DNA of 64,000 bases from Halichoerus grypus (Eukaryota > Chordata > Mammalia > Carnivora > Phocidae): the NCBI RefSeq assembly GCF_964656455.1, contig NW_027555008.1, positions 1 through 64,000 of the forward strand, read 5' to 3'. Shown piece by piece: positions 26,078 through 36,177 of this stretch (the stretch's first letter is position 1; each line of letters begins with the position of its first letter). The position numbers and the translations under genes are program-made. The notes beneath the pieces were generated by a model. It was not told the DNA's origin. It saw only the letters and a program-made list of their open reading frames with translations, and made no database searches.

Positions 26078-28602
26078 GTGAGAGCCTGGGGAACGGGTTG
26101 CATTCATAACCCAGAGGGAGAAACAGGCCAGTGCAGAAGGCACCTCTCGAACCAGCTGTCGTTTCAAGAAACTAGCATTCCTCTTGCACGGGTTTGGGGA
26201 GGTCTAAAATGCAGGCACCTCCCTCGAAGGAACGATAGTGTAGAGAAACCGTACTTTAGCTACCAACGAACTGTCTGAAGGAGAATGCACTTTACGGTGT
26301 ACCACGGGTGAGAGCCCGGGGAACGGGTTCCATACGTAGCACGGAGGGAGAAACAGGCCGGTGCAGAAAGCACCTCTCGAACCAGCTCCAGTTTCATGAA
26401 ACTAGCATTCCTCTTGCCCGGGTGTGTGGAGCTTTAATATGCAGGCACCTCCCTCGAAGGAACGACAGTGTAGAGAAACCGTCCTTTAGCTACGGTCCAC
26501 CTCTCTGCAGGAGAAAGCAGTTTACGTTGTCCACGGGTGAGAAACTGCGGAACGAGTTGCATACATAACACGGAGCGAGAAACAGGCCGTTGCAGACGGC
26601 CCCTCTCGAGCCAGCTCTAGTTTCATGGAACTAGCATTCCACTTGCACGGGTGTGTGCAGGTCTAAAATACAGGCACCTCCCTCGAAGGAAAAACAGTGT
26701 AGAGAAACCGTGCTTTAGCTACCGTCCACCTCTCTGAAGGAGGAAGCAGTTTACCGTGTACTGTGGGTGAGGGCCTGGGGAGCGGGTTCCATATGTAAAT
26801 CCGAGGGAGACACAGGCCAGTGCAGAAGGTACTTCTCGAACGAGCTCCAGTTTCACGAATGTAGCATTCCTCTTACACGGGTGTGTGGAGGTCTAATATC
26901 CAGGCACCTCCCTCGAAGGAACAACAGTGTGGAGAAAACGTGCTTTAGCTACCGTCCAGCTCTGTGAAGGAGAAAGCAGTTTACGGTGTACCAGGAGTGA
27001 GAGCCTGGGAAACGGGTTGCATACATAACCCGGAGGGAGAAGCAGGCCGGTGCAGAAGGCACCTCTCGAACCAGCTGTCGTTTCAAGAAACTAGCATTCC
27101 TCTTGCACGGGTGTGTGGAGCTTTAATATGCAGGCACCTCCCTCGAAGGAACGACAGTGTAGAGAAACCGTACTTTAGCTACTACGAACTCCCTGAAGCA
27201 GAATGCACTTTACGGTGTACCATGGGTGAGAGCCCGGGGATCGGGTTCCATACATAGCACGAAGGGAGAAACAGGCCTCTGCAGAAAGAACCTCTCGAAC
27301 CAGCTCCAGTTTCATGAAACTAGCATTCCTCTTGCACGGGTGTGTGGAGCATTAATATGCAGGCACCTCCCTCGAAGGAACGACAGTGTAGAGAAACTGT
27401 CCTTTAGCTACCTTCCACCTCTCTGCAAGAGAAAGCTGTTTACGTTATCCACGGGTGAGAACCTGGGGAACGAGTTCCATACATAACACGCAGCTAGAAA
27501 CAGGCTGTTGCAGACGGCCCCTCTCGAGCCAGCTCTAGTTTCATGGAACTAGCATTCCACTTGCACGGGTGTGTGGAGGTCTAAAATGCAGGCACCTCCC
27601 TCGAAGGAACAACAGTGCAGAGAAACCGTGCTTTAGCTAGCGTCCACCTCTCTGAAGGAGGAAGCAGTTTACCGTGTACTCTGGGTGAGAGCCTGGGGAA
27701 CGGGTTCCATACGTAAATCCGAGGAAGAGACAGGCCGGTGCAGAAGGTACTTCTCGAAAGAGCTCCAGTTTCATGAATGTAGCATTCCTCTTACACGGGT
27801 GTGTGGAGGTCTAATATCCAGGCACCTCCCTCGAAGGAACAACAGTGTGGAGAAAACGTGCTTTAGCTACCGTCCACCTCTCTGAAGGAGAAAACAGTTT
27901 ACCTTGTACCAGGGGTGAGAGCCTGGGGAACGGGTTGCATATATAACCCGGAGGGAGAAACAGACCGGTGCAGAAGGCACCTCTCGAACCAGCTGTCGTT
28001 TCAAGAAACTGGCATTCCTCTTGCACGGGTGTGTGGAGCTTTAATATGCAGGCACCTCCCTCGAAGGAACGACAGTGTAGAGAAACCGTACTTTAGCTAC
28101 TCGGAACTCTCTGAAGCAGAATGCAGTTTACGGTGTACCATGGGTGAGAGCCCGGGGAACGGGTTCCATACATAGCACGGAGGGAGAAACAGGCCTGTGC
28201 AGAAAGCACCTCTCGAACCAGCTCCAGTTGCATGAAACTAGCATTCCTCTTGCCCGGCTGTGTGGAGCTTTAACATGCAGGCACCTCCCTCGAAGGAACG
28301 ACAGTGTAGAGAAACTCTCCTTTAGCTACCTTCCACCTCTCTGCAAGAGAAAGCAGTTTACCTTATCCACAGGTGAGAACCTGGGGAACGAGTTCCATAC
28401 ATAACACGGAGCTAGAAACAGGCTGTTGCAGACGGCCCCTCTCGAGCCAGCTCTAGTTTCATGGAACTAGCATTCCACTTGCACGGGTGTGTGGAGGTCT
28501 CAAATGCAGGCACCTCCCTCGAAGGAACAACAGTGTAGAGAAACCGTGCTTTAGCTAGCGTCCACCTCTCTGACGGAGAAAACTGTGTACCTTGTACCAG
28601 GG
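26078..28602 (+). repeat. HOR copy H11, 11-mer (2525 bp)
   Basis: M4 has A26819 (GGCCAGTGC), M5 has A27023 (GCATACATAACC) and GAACTCCCTGAAG, and M9 has GCATATATAACC with ACAGACCGG. The first two variants recur in H14, exactly 7575 bp downstream, and in no other copy's M4 or M5 that I noticed. Confidence 0.96.
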
Positions 28603-31127
28603 GTGAGAGCCTGGGGAAAGGGTTGCATTCATAACCCAGAGGGAGAAACAGGCCAGTGCAGAAGGCACCTCTCGAACCAGCTGTCGTTTCAAGAAACTAG
28701 CATTCCTCTTGCACGGGTTTGGGGAGGTCTAAAATGCAGGCACCTCCCTCGAAGGAACGATAGTGTAGAGAAACCGTACTTTAGCTACCAACGAACTGTC
28801 TGAAGGAGAATGCACTTTACGGTGTACCACGGGTGAGAGCCCGGGGAACGGGTTCCATACGTAGCACGGAGGGAGAAACAGGCCGGTGCAGAAAGCACCT
28901 CTCGAACCAGCTCCAGTTTCATGAAACTAGCATTCCTCTTGCCCGGGTGTGTGGAGCTTTAATATGCAGGCACCTCCCTCGAAGGAACGACAGTGTAGAG
29001 AAACCGTCCTTTAGCTACGGTCCACCTCTCTGCAGGAGAAAGCAGTTTACGTTGTCCACGGGTGAGAAACTGCGGAACGAGTTGCATACATAACACGGAG
29101 CGAGAAACAGGCCGTTGCAGACGGCCCCTCTCGAGCCAGCTCTAGTTTCATGGAACTAGCATTCCACTTGCACGGGTGTGTGCAGGTCTAAAATACAGGC
29201 ACCTCCCTCGAAGGAAAAACAGTGTAGAGAAACCGTGCTTTAGCTACCGTCCACCTCTCTGAAGGAGGAAGCAGTTTACCGTGTACTGTGGGTGAGGGCC
29301 TGGGGAGCGGGTTCCATATGTAAATCCGAGGGAGACACAGGCCGGTGCAGAAGGTACTTCTCGAACGAGCTCCAGTTTCACGAATGTAGCATTCCTCTTA
29401 CACGGGTGTGTGGAGGTCTAATATCCAGGCACCTCCCTCGAAGGAACAACAGTGTGGAGAAAACGTGCTTTAGCTACCGTCCAGCTCTGTGAAGGAGAAA
29501 GCAGTTTACGGTGTACCAGGAGTGAGAGCCTGGGAAACGGGTTGCATTCATAACCCGGAGGGAGAAGCAGGCCGGTGCAGAAGGCACCTCTCGAACCAGC
29601 TGTCGTTTCAAGAAACTAGCATTCCTCTTGCACGGGTGTGTGGAGCTTTAATATGCAGGCACCTCCCTCGAAGGAACGACAGTGTAGAGAAACCGTACTT
29701 TAGCTACTACGAACTCCCTGAAGCAGAATGCACTTTACGGTGTACCATGGGTGAGAGCCCGGGGATCGGGTTCCATACATAGCACGAAGGGAGAAACAGG
29801 CCTCTGCAGAAAGAACCTCTCGAACCAGCTCCAGTTTCATGAAACTAGCATTCCTCTTGCACGGGTGTGTGGAGCATTAATATGCAGGCACCTCCCTCGA
29901 AGGAACGACAGTGTAGAGAAACTGTCCTTTAGCTACCTTCCACCTCTCTGCAAGAGAAAGCTGTTTACGTTATCCACGGGTGAGAACCTGGGGAACGAGT
30001 TCCATACATAACACGCAGCTAGAAACAGGCCGTTGCAGACGGCCCCTCTCGAGCCAGCTCTAGTTTCATGGAACTAGCATTCCACTTGCACGGGTGTGTG
30101 GAGGTCTAAAATGCAGGCACCTCCCTCGAAGGAACAACAGTGCAGAGAAACCGTGCTTTAGCTAGCGTCCACCTCTCTGAAGGAGGAAGCAGTTTACCGT
30201 GTACTCTGGGTGAGAGCCTGGGGAACGGGTTCCATACGTAAATCCGAGGAAGAGACAGGCCGGTGCAGAAGGTACTTCTCGAAAGAGCTCCAGTTTCATG
30301 AATGTAGCATTCCTCTTACACGGGTGTGTGGAGGTCTAATATCCAGGCACCTCCCTCGAAGGAACAACAGTGTGGAGAAAACGTGCTTTAGCTACCGTCC
30401 ACCTCTCTGAAGGAGAAAACAGTTTACCTTGTACCAGGGGTGAGAGCCTGGGGAACGGGTTGCATATATAACCCGGAGGGAGAAACAGACCGGTGCAGAA
30501 GGCACCTCTCGAACCAGCTGTCGTTTCAAGAAACTGGCATTCCTCTTGCACGGGTGTGTGGAGCTTTAATATGCAGGCACCTCCCTCGAAGGAACGACAG
30601 TGTAGAGAAACCGTACTTTAGCTACTCGGAACTCTCTGAAGCAGAATGCAGTTTACGGTGTACCATGGGTGAGAGCCCGGGGAACGGGTTCCATACATAG
30701 CACGGAGGGAGAAACAGGCCTGTGCAGAAAGCACCTCTCGAACCAGCTCCAGTTGCATGAAACTAGCATTCCTCTTGCCCGGCTGTGTGGAGCTTTAACA
30801 TGCAGGCACCTCCCTCGAAGGAACGACAGTGTAGAGAAACTCTCCTTTAGCTACCTTCCACCTCTCTGCAAGAGAAAGCAGTTTACCTTATCCACAGGTG
30901 AGAACCTGGGGAACGAGTTCCATACATAACACGGAGCTAGAAACAGGCTGTTGCAGACGGCCCCTCTCGAGCCAGCTCTAGTTTCATGGAACTAGCATTC
31001 CACTTGCACGGGTGTGTGGAGGTCTCAAATGCAGGCACCTCCCTCGAAGGAACAACAGTGTAGAGAAACCGTGCTTTAGCTAGCGTCCACCTCTCTGACG
31101 GAGAAAACTGTGTACCTTGTACCAGGG
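28603..31127 (+). repeat. HOR copy H12, 11-mer (2525 bp)
   Basis: M5 has GAACTCCCTGAAG and M9 has GCATATATAACC with ACAGACCGG. Variants seen only here are A28619 in M1 and C30031 in M7 (AGGCCGTTG, matching the M3 state). Third member of the H10-H12 block. Confidence 0.96.
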
Positions 31128-31357
31128 GTGAGAGCCTGGGGAACGGGTTGCATTCATAACCCAGAGGGAGAAACAGGCCAGTGCAGAAGGCACCTCTCGA
31201 ACCAGCTGTCGTTTCAAGAAACTAGCATTCCTCTTGCACGGGTTTGGGGAGGTCTAAAATGCAGGCACCTCCCTCGAAGGAACGATAGTGTAGAGAAACC
31301 GTACTTTAGCTACCAACGAACTGTCTGAAGGAGAATGCACTTTACGGTGTACCACGG
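31128..31357 (+). repeat. Reference monomer M1, type A (230 bp)
   Basis: Type A is recognised by GGGTTGCATTCATAACCC, AGCTGTCGTTTCAAGAAAC and a GAGAATGCAC tail. M1 differs from M5 and M9 by CCCAGAGGG, GGCCAGTGC, GGGTTTGGGGAGGTC and ACGATAGTG. It follows M11 (type C) directly, so the expected D monomer is absent at each HOR boundary. Confidence 0.95.
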
Positions 31358-31586
31358 GTGAGAGCCCGGGGAACGGGTTCCATACGTAGCACGGAGGGAG
31401 AAACAGGCCGGTGCAGAAAGCACCTCTCGAACCAGCTCCAGTTTCATGAAACTAGCATTCCTCTTGCCCGGGTGTGTGGAGCTTTAATATGCAGGCACCT
31501 CCCTCGAAGGAACGACAGTGTAGAGAAACCGTCCTTTAGCTACGGTCCACCTCTCTGCAGGAGAAAGCAGTTTACGTTGTCCACGG
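31358..31586 (+). repeat. Reference monomer M2, type B (229 bp)
   Basis: Type B is recognised by AGAGCCCGGGGAACGGGTT, CATAC(A/G)TAGCACGGAGGG and CAGCTCCAGTT. M2 contains a perfect 14 bp palindrome, AGTTTCATGAAACT, at 31440-31453. It also has TTGCCCGGGTGTG, which gives a second CCCGGG site in addition to the type-B site near its head. Confidence 0.95.
31440..31453. repeat. 14 bp perfect palindrome in M2
   Basis: AGTTTCATGAAACT equals its own reverse complement. It lies about 82 bases into the monomer. M6 has an identical copy (32358-32371), and M10 has one with a single changed base (AGTTGCATGAAACT, 33276-33289). Confidence 0.95.
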
Positions 31587-31816
31587 GTGAGAAACTGCGG
31601 AACGAGTTGCATACATAACACGGAGCGAGAAACAGGCCGTTGCAGACGGCCCCTCTCGAGCCAGCTCTAGTTTCATGGAACTAGCATTCCACTTGCACGG
31701 GTGTGTGCAGGTCTAAAATACAGGCACCTCCCTCGAAGGAAAAACAGTGTAGAGAAACCGTGCTTTAGCTACCGTCCACCTCTCTGAAGGAGGAAGCAGT
31801 TTACCGTGTACTGTGG
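31587..31816 (+). repeat. Reference monomer M3, type C (230 bp)
   Basis: Type C is recognised by GACGGCCCCTCTCGAGCC (XhoI at 31655-31660), CTAGTTTCATGGAACTAG and CATTCCACTTGC. M3 is distinguished by the head GTGAGAAACTGCGGAACG, by GGAGCGAGAAAC, and by GTGTGTGCAGGTCTAAAATAC. The base after its conserved box is A (GAAGGAAAAACAG). Confidence 0.95.
31667..31684. repeat. 18 bp dyad in M3 with one mispaired position
   Basis: CTAGTTTCATGGAACTAG folds as an inverted repeat with a single T/G mispair and an uninterrupted CATG centre. The same dyad is in M7 (32585-32602) and M11 (33503-33520). It sits at the same place in the monomer as the type-B palindrome. Confidence 0.93.
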
Positions 31817-32046
31817 GTGAGGGCCTGGGGAGCGGGTTCCATATGTAAATCCGAGGGAGACACAGGCCGGTGCAGAAGGTACTTCTCGAACGAGCTCCAG
31901 TTTCACGAATGTAGCATTCCTCTTACACGGGTGTGTGGAGGTCTAATATCCAGGCACCTCCCTCGAAGGAACAACAGTGTGGAGAAAACGTGCTTTAGCT
32001 ACCGTCCAGCTCTGTGAAGGAGAAAGCAGTTTACGGTGTACCAGGA
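31817..32046 (+). repeat. Reference monomer M4, type D (230 bp)
   Basis: Type D is recognised by CATA(C/T)GTAAATCCGAGG, GGTACTTCTCGAA, GAATGTAGCATTCCTCTTACACGG and GGTCTAATATCCAGG. M4 has GTGAGGGCCTGGGGAGCGG, GGGAGACACAGG, TCGAACGAGC and CCAGCTCTGTGAAGG. The dyad found in types A-C is degenerate here (GTTTCACGAATG). Confidence 0.95.
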
Positions 32047-32275
32047 GTGAGAGCCTGGGAAACGGGTTGCATTCATAACCCGGAGGGAGAAGCAGGCCGG
32101 TGCAGAAGGCACCTCTCGAACCAGCTGTCGTTTCAAGAAACTAGCATTCCTCTTGCACGGGTGTGTGGAGCTTTAATATGCAGGCACCTCCCTCGAAGGA
32201 ACGACAGTGTAGAGAAACCGTACTTTAGCTACTACGAACTCTCTGAAGCAGAATGCACTTTACGGTGTACCATGG
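32047..32275 (+). repeat. Reference monomer M5, type A (229 bp), haplotype marker
   Basis: Type A with CTGGGAAACGGG, GAGAAGCAGGCC and TACTACGAAC. It is the most informative monomer for haplotype. H1-H7 carry GGAGGTCCACAATG, while H8 (second copy) to H25 carry GGAGCTTTAATATG, which matches M9. Most right-hand copies also have the M9-like AACGACAG after the box instead of AACAACAG. Confidence 0.95.
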
Positions 32276-32504
32276 GTGAGAGCCCGGGGATCGGGTTCCA
32301 TACATAGCACGAAGGGAGAAACAGGCCTCTGCAGAAAGAACCTCTCGAACCAGCTCCAGTTTCATGAAACTAGCATTCCTCTTGCACGGGTGTGTGGAGC
32401 ATTAATATGCAGGCACCTCCCTCGAAGGAACGACAGTGTAGAGAAACTGTCCTTTAGCTACCTTCCACCTCTCTGCAAGAGAAAGCTGTTTACGTTATCC
32501 ACGG
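32276..32504 (+). repeat. Reference monomer M6, type B (229 bp)
   Basis: Type B with CCCGGGGATCGGG, TAGCACGAAGGG, GGCCTCTGCAGAAAGAACC and GGAGCATTAATATG. Contains the same 14 bp palindrome as M2, at 32358-32371. H2 and H5 carry a 21 bp deletion near the head of this monomer. Confidence 0.95.
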
Positions 32505-32734
32505 GTGAGAACCTGGGGAACGAGTTCCATACATAACACGCAGCTAGAAACAGGCTGTTGCAGACGGCCCCTCTCGAGCCAGCTCTAGTTTCATGGAACT
32601 AGCATTCCACTTGCACGGGTGTGTGGAGGTCTAAAATGCAGGCACCTCCCTCGAAGGAACAACAGTGCAGAGAAACCGTGCTTTAGCTAGCGTCCACCTC
32701 TCTGAAGGAGGAAGCAGTTTACCGTGTACTCTGG
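32505..32734 (+). repeat. Reference monomer M7, type C (230 bp)
   Basis: Type C with ACACGCAGCTAG, GTCTAAAATG and CAACAGTGCAGAG, followed by a GAGGAAGCAGTTTACC tail. XhoI site at 32573-32578 and dyad at 32585-32602. H20, H24 and H25 change its head from GGGTGAGAAC to GGGTCAGAAC. Confidence 0.95.
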
Positions 32735-32964
32735 GTGAGAGCCTGGGGAACGGGTTCCATACGTAAATCCGAGGAAGAGACAGGCCGGTGCAGAAGGTAC
32801 TTCTCGAAAGAGCTCCAGTTTCATGAATGTAGCATTCCTCTTACACGGGTGTGTGGAGGTCTAATATCCAGGCACCTCCCTCGAAGGAACAACAGTGTGG
32901 AGAAAACGTGCTTTAGCTACCGTCCACCTCTCTGAAGGAGAAAACAGTTTACCTTGTACCAGGG
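32735..32964 (+). repeat. Reference monomer M8, type D (230 bp)
   Basis: Type D with GAGAGCCTGGGGAACGG, GAGGAAGAGACAGG, TCGAAAGAGC and CCACCTCTCTGAAGG. It differs from M4 at roughly 14 positions by eye. It is the last D monomer of the unit; the third tetramer has none. Confidence 0.95.
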
Positions 32965-33193
32965 GTGAGAGCCTGGGGAACGGGTTGCATTCATAACCCG
33001 GAGGGAGAAACAGGCCGGTGCAGAAGGCACCTCTCGAACCAGCTGTCGTTTCAAGAAACTGGCATTCCTCTTGCACGGGTGTGTGGAGCTTTAATATGCA
33101 GGCACCTCCCTCGAAGGAACGACAGTGTAGAGAAACCGTACTTTAGCTACTCGGAACTCTCTGAAGCAGAATGCAGTTTACGGTGTACCATGG
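32965..33193 (+). repeat. Reference monomer M9, type A (229 bp)
   Basis: Type A with CCCGGAGGGAGAAACAGG, GGAGCTTTAATATG, GCTACTCGGAAC and a GCAGTTTACGG tail. Left copies instead have GCTCCTCCGAAC. Six middle copies (H11, H12, H14-H17) have GCATATATAACC and ACAGACCGG. Confidence 0.95.
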
Positions 33194-33422
33194 GTGAGAG
33201 CCCGGGGAACGGGTTCCATACATAGCACGGAGGGAGAAACAGGCCTGTGCAGAAAGCACCTCTCGAACCAGCTCCAGTTGCATGAAACTAGCATTCCTCT
33301 TGCCCGGCTGTGTGGAGCTTTAACATGCAGGCACCTCCCTCGAAGGAACGACAGTGTAGAGAAACTCTCCTTTAGCTACCTTCCACCTCTCTGCAAGAGA
33401 AAGCAGTTTACCTTATCCACAG
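33194..33422 (+). repeat. Reference monomer M10, type B (229 bp)
   Basis: Type B with GGCCTGTGCAG, CAGTTGCATGAAAC, TTGCCCGGCTG and GGAGCTTTAACATG. I count eight CpG dinucleotides in this monomer. GTTTACCTTATCC near its end is specific to H9-H19; other copies have GTTTACGTTATCC. Confidence 0.95.
33329..33348. repeat. Nearly invariant 20 bp box (example in M10)
   Basis: AGGCACCTCCCTCGAAGGAA occurs in monomers of all four types at about offset 135. The only changes I noticed are C17954 (H8 M2) and A62723 (H25 M6). Its core TCCCTCGAAGGA is an imperfect 12 bp palindrome centred on TCGA. On the minus strand it reads CTTCGAGGGAGGTGCC, which has only partial similarity to a CENP-B box. Function unknown. 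Confidence 0.9.
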
Positions 33423-33652
33423 GTGAGAACCTGGGGAACGAGTTCCATACATAACACGGAGCTAGAAACAGGCTGTTGCAGACGGCCCCTCTCGAGCCAG
33501 CTCTAGTTTCATGGAACTAGCATTCCACTTGCACGGGTGTGTGGAGGTCTCAAATGCAGGCACCTCCCTCGAAGGAACAACAGTGTAGAGAAACCGTGCT
33601 TTAGCTAGCGTCCACCTCTCTGACGGAGAAAACTGTGTACCTTGTACCAGGG
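33423..33652 (+). repeat. Reference monomer M11, type C (230 bp)
   Basis: Type C with head CACAGGTGAGAACC, ACACGGAGCTAG, GTCTCAAATG, CAACAGTGTAGAG and a tail GACGGAGAAAACTGTGTACC (GAAGG in most left copies). XhoI site at 33491-33496 and dyad at 33503-33520. It is followed by M1 with no D monomer between. Confidence 0.95.
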
Positions 33653-36177
33653 GTGAGAGCCTGGGGAACGGGTTGCATTCATAACCCAGAGGGAGAAACA
33701 GGCCAGTGCAGAAGGCACCTCTCGAACCAGCTGTCGTTTCAAGAAACTAGCATTCCTCTTGCACGGGTTTGGGGAGGTCTAAAATGCAGGCACCTCCCTC
33801 GAAGGAACGATAGTGTAGAGAAACCGTACTTTAGCTACCAACGAACTGTCTGAAGGAGAATGCACTTTACGGTGTACCACGGGTGAGAGCCCGGGGAACG
33901 GGTTCCATACGTAGCACGGAGGGAGAAACAGGCCGGTGCAGAAAGCACCTCTCGAACCAGCTCCAGTTTCATGAAACTAGCATTCCTCTTGCCCGGGTGT
34001 GTGGAGCTTTAATATGCAGGCACCTCCCTCGAAGGAACGACAGTGTAGAGAAACCGTCCTTTAGCTACGGTCCACCTCTCTGCAGGAGAAAGCAGTTTAC
34101 GTTGTCCACGGGTGAGAAACTGCGGAACGAGTTGCATACATAACACGGAGCGAGAAACAGGCCGTTGCAGACGGCCCCTCTCGAGCCAGCTCTAGTTTCA
34201 TGGAACTAGCATTCCACTTGCACGGGTGTGTGCAGGTCTAAAATACAGGCACCTCCCTCGAAGGAAAAACAGTGTAGAGAAACCGTGCTTTAGCTACCGT
34301 CCACCTCTCTGAAGGAGGAAGCAGTTTACCGTGTACTGTGGGTGAGGGCCTGGGGAGCGGGTTCCATATGTAAATCCGAGGGAGACACAGGCCAGTGCAG
34401 AAGGTACTTCTCGAACGAGCTCCAGTTTCACGAATGTAGCATTCCTCTTACACGGGTGTGTGGAGGTCTAATATCCAGGCACCTCCCTCGAAGGAACAAC
34501 AGTGTGGAGAAAACGTGCTTTAGCTACCGTCCAGCTCTGTGAAGGAGAAAGCAGTTTACGGTGTACCAGGAGTGAGAGCCTGGGAAACGGGTTGCATACA
34601 TAACCCGGAGGGAGAAGCAGGCCGGTGCAGAAGGCACCTCTCGAACCAGCTGTCGTTTCAAGAAACTAGCATTCCTCTTGCACGGGTGTGTGGAGCTTTA
34701 ATATGCAGGCACCTCCCTCGAAGGAACGACAGTGTAGAGAAACCGTACTTTAGCTACTACGAACTCCCTGAAGCAGAATGCACTTTACGGTGTACCATGG
34801 GTGAGAGCCCGGGGATCGGGTTCCATACATAGCACGAAGGGAGAAACAGGCCTCTGCAGAAAGAACCTCTCGAACCAGCTCCAGTTTCATGAAACTAGCA
34901 TTCCTCTTGCACGGGTGTGTGGAGCATTAATATGCAGGCACCTCCCTCGAAGGAACGACAGTGTAGAGAAACTGTCCTTTAGCTACCTTCCACCTCTCTG
35001 CAAGAGAAAGCTGTTTACGTTATCCACGGGTGAGAACCTGGGGAACGAGTTCCATACATAACACGCAGCTAGAAACAGGCTGTTGCAGACGGCCCCTCTC
35101 GAGCCAGCTCTAGTTTCATGGAACTAGCATTCCACTTGCACGGGTGTGTGGAGGTCTAAAATGCAGGCACCTCCCTCGAAGGAACAACAGTGCAGAGAAA
35201 CCGTGCTTTAGCTAGCGTCCACCTCTCTGAAGGAGGAAGCAGTTTACCGTGTACTCTGGGTGAGAGCCTGGGGAACGGGTTCCATACGTAAATCCGAGGA
35301 AGAGACAGGCCGGTGCAGAAGGTACTTCTCGAAAGAGCTCCAGTTTCATGAATGTAGCATTCCTCTTACACGGGTGTGTGGAGGTCTAATATCCAGGCAC
35401 CTCCCTCGAAGGAACAACAGTGTGGAGAAAACGTGCTTTAGCTACCGTCCACCTCTCTGAAGGAGAAAACAGTTTACCTTGTACCAGGGGTGAGAGCCTG
35501 GGGAACGGGTTGCATATATAACCCGGAGGGAGAAACAGACCGGTGCAGAAGGCACCTCTCGAACCAGCTGTCGTTTCAAGAAACTGGCATTCCTCTTGCA
35601 CGGGTGTGTGGAGCTTTAATATGCAGGCACCTCCCTCGAAGGAACGACAGTGTAGAGAAACCGTACTTTAGCTACTCGGAACTCTCTGAAGCAGAATGCA
35701 GTTTACGGTGTACCATGGGTGAGAGCCCGGGGAACGGGTTCCATACATAGCACGGAGGGAGAAACAGGCCTGTGCAGAAAGCACCTCTCGAACCAGCTCC
35801 AGTTGCATGAAACTAGCATTCCTCTTGCCCGGCTGTGTGGAGCTTTAACATGCAGGCACCTCCCTCGAAGGAACGACAGTGTAGAGAAACTCTCCTTTAG
35901 CTACCTTCCACCTCTCTGCAAGAGAAAGCAGTTTACCTTATCCACAGGTGAGAACCTGGGGAACGAGTTCCATACATAACACGGAGCTAGAAACAGGCTG
36001 TTGCAGACGGCCCCTCTCGAGCCAGCTCTAGTTTCATGGAACTAGCATTCCACTTGCACGGGTGTGTGGAGGTCTCAAATGCAGGCACCTCCCTCGAAGG
36101 AACAACAGTGTAGAGAAACCGTGCTTTAGCTAGCGTCCACCTCTCTGACGGAGAAAACTGTGTACCTTGTACCAGGG
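33653..36177 (+). repeat. HOR copy H14, 11-mer (2525 bp)
   Basis: Shares A34394 in M4 and A34598 in M5 with H11, exactly 7575 bp upstream. M5 has GAACTCCCTGAAG; M9 has GCATATATAACC with ACAGACCGG. Second member of the H13-H15 block. Confidence 0.96.

Larger units (their letters stand above)
23553..31127 (+). repeat. Three-HOR block, first copy (H10-H12)
   Basis: H10, H11 and H12 carry a marker sequence that repeats in H13-H15: M9 types CATTCATAACC, CATATATAACC, CATATATAACC; M5 types CTCTCTG, CTCCCTG, CTCCCTG. The pair A26819 and A27023 recurs at +7575 bp. This supports tandem duplication of 7575 bp. Confidence 0.8.
31128..33652 (+). repeat. HOR copy H13, 11-mer used here as the reference copy (2525 bp)
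   Basis: I noticed no private variant in this copy, so its monomers are annotated individually below as the reference. Like H10 it has M5 with GAACTCTCTGAAG and M9 with GCATTCATAACC and CTGGCATTCC. Confidence 0.97.

Noticed and set aside
33329..33348. CENP-B box (core TTCG-N4-A-N2-CGGG).
   Set aside because: The minus strand of the conserved box reads TTCGAGGGAGGTGCC. It matches TTCG, the A and one base of CGGG, about six of nine core positions. The CGGG half is not met, and I found no better match elsewhere in the monomers.
33415..33430. Splice-donor-like CAG/GTGAGA at the M10/M11 boundary and similar GTGAGAG motifs at every monomer head.
   Set aside because: The match is a by-product of a conserved satellite motif. 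No exon-like reading frame or matching acceptor supports splicing. Satellite transcripts would be needed to revisit this.
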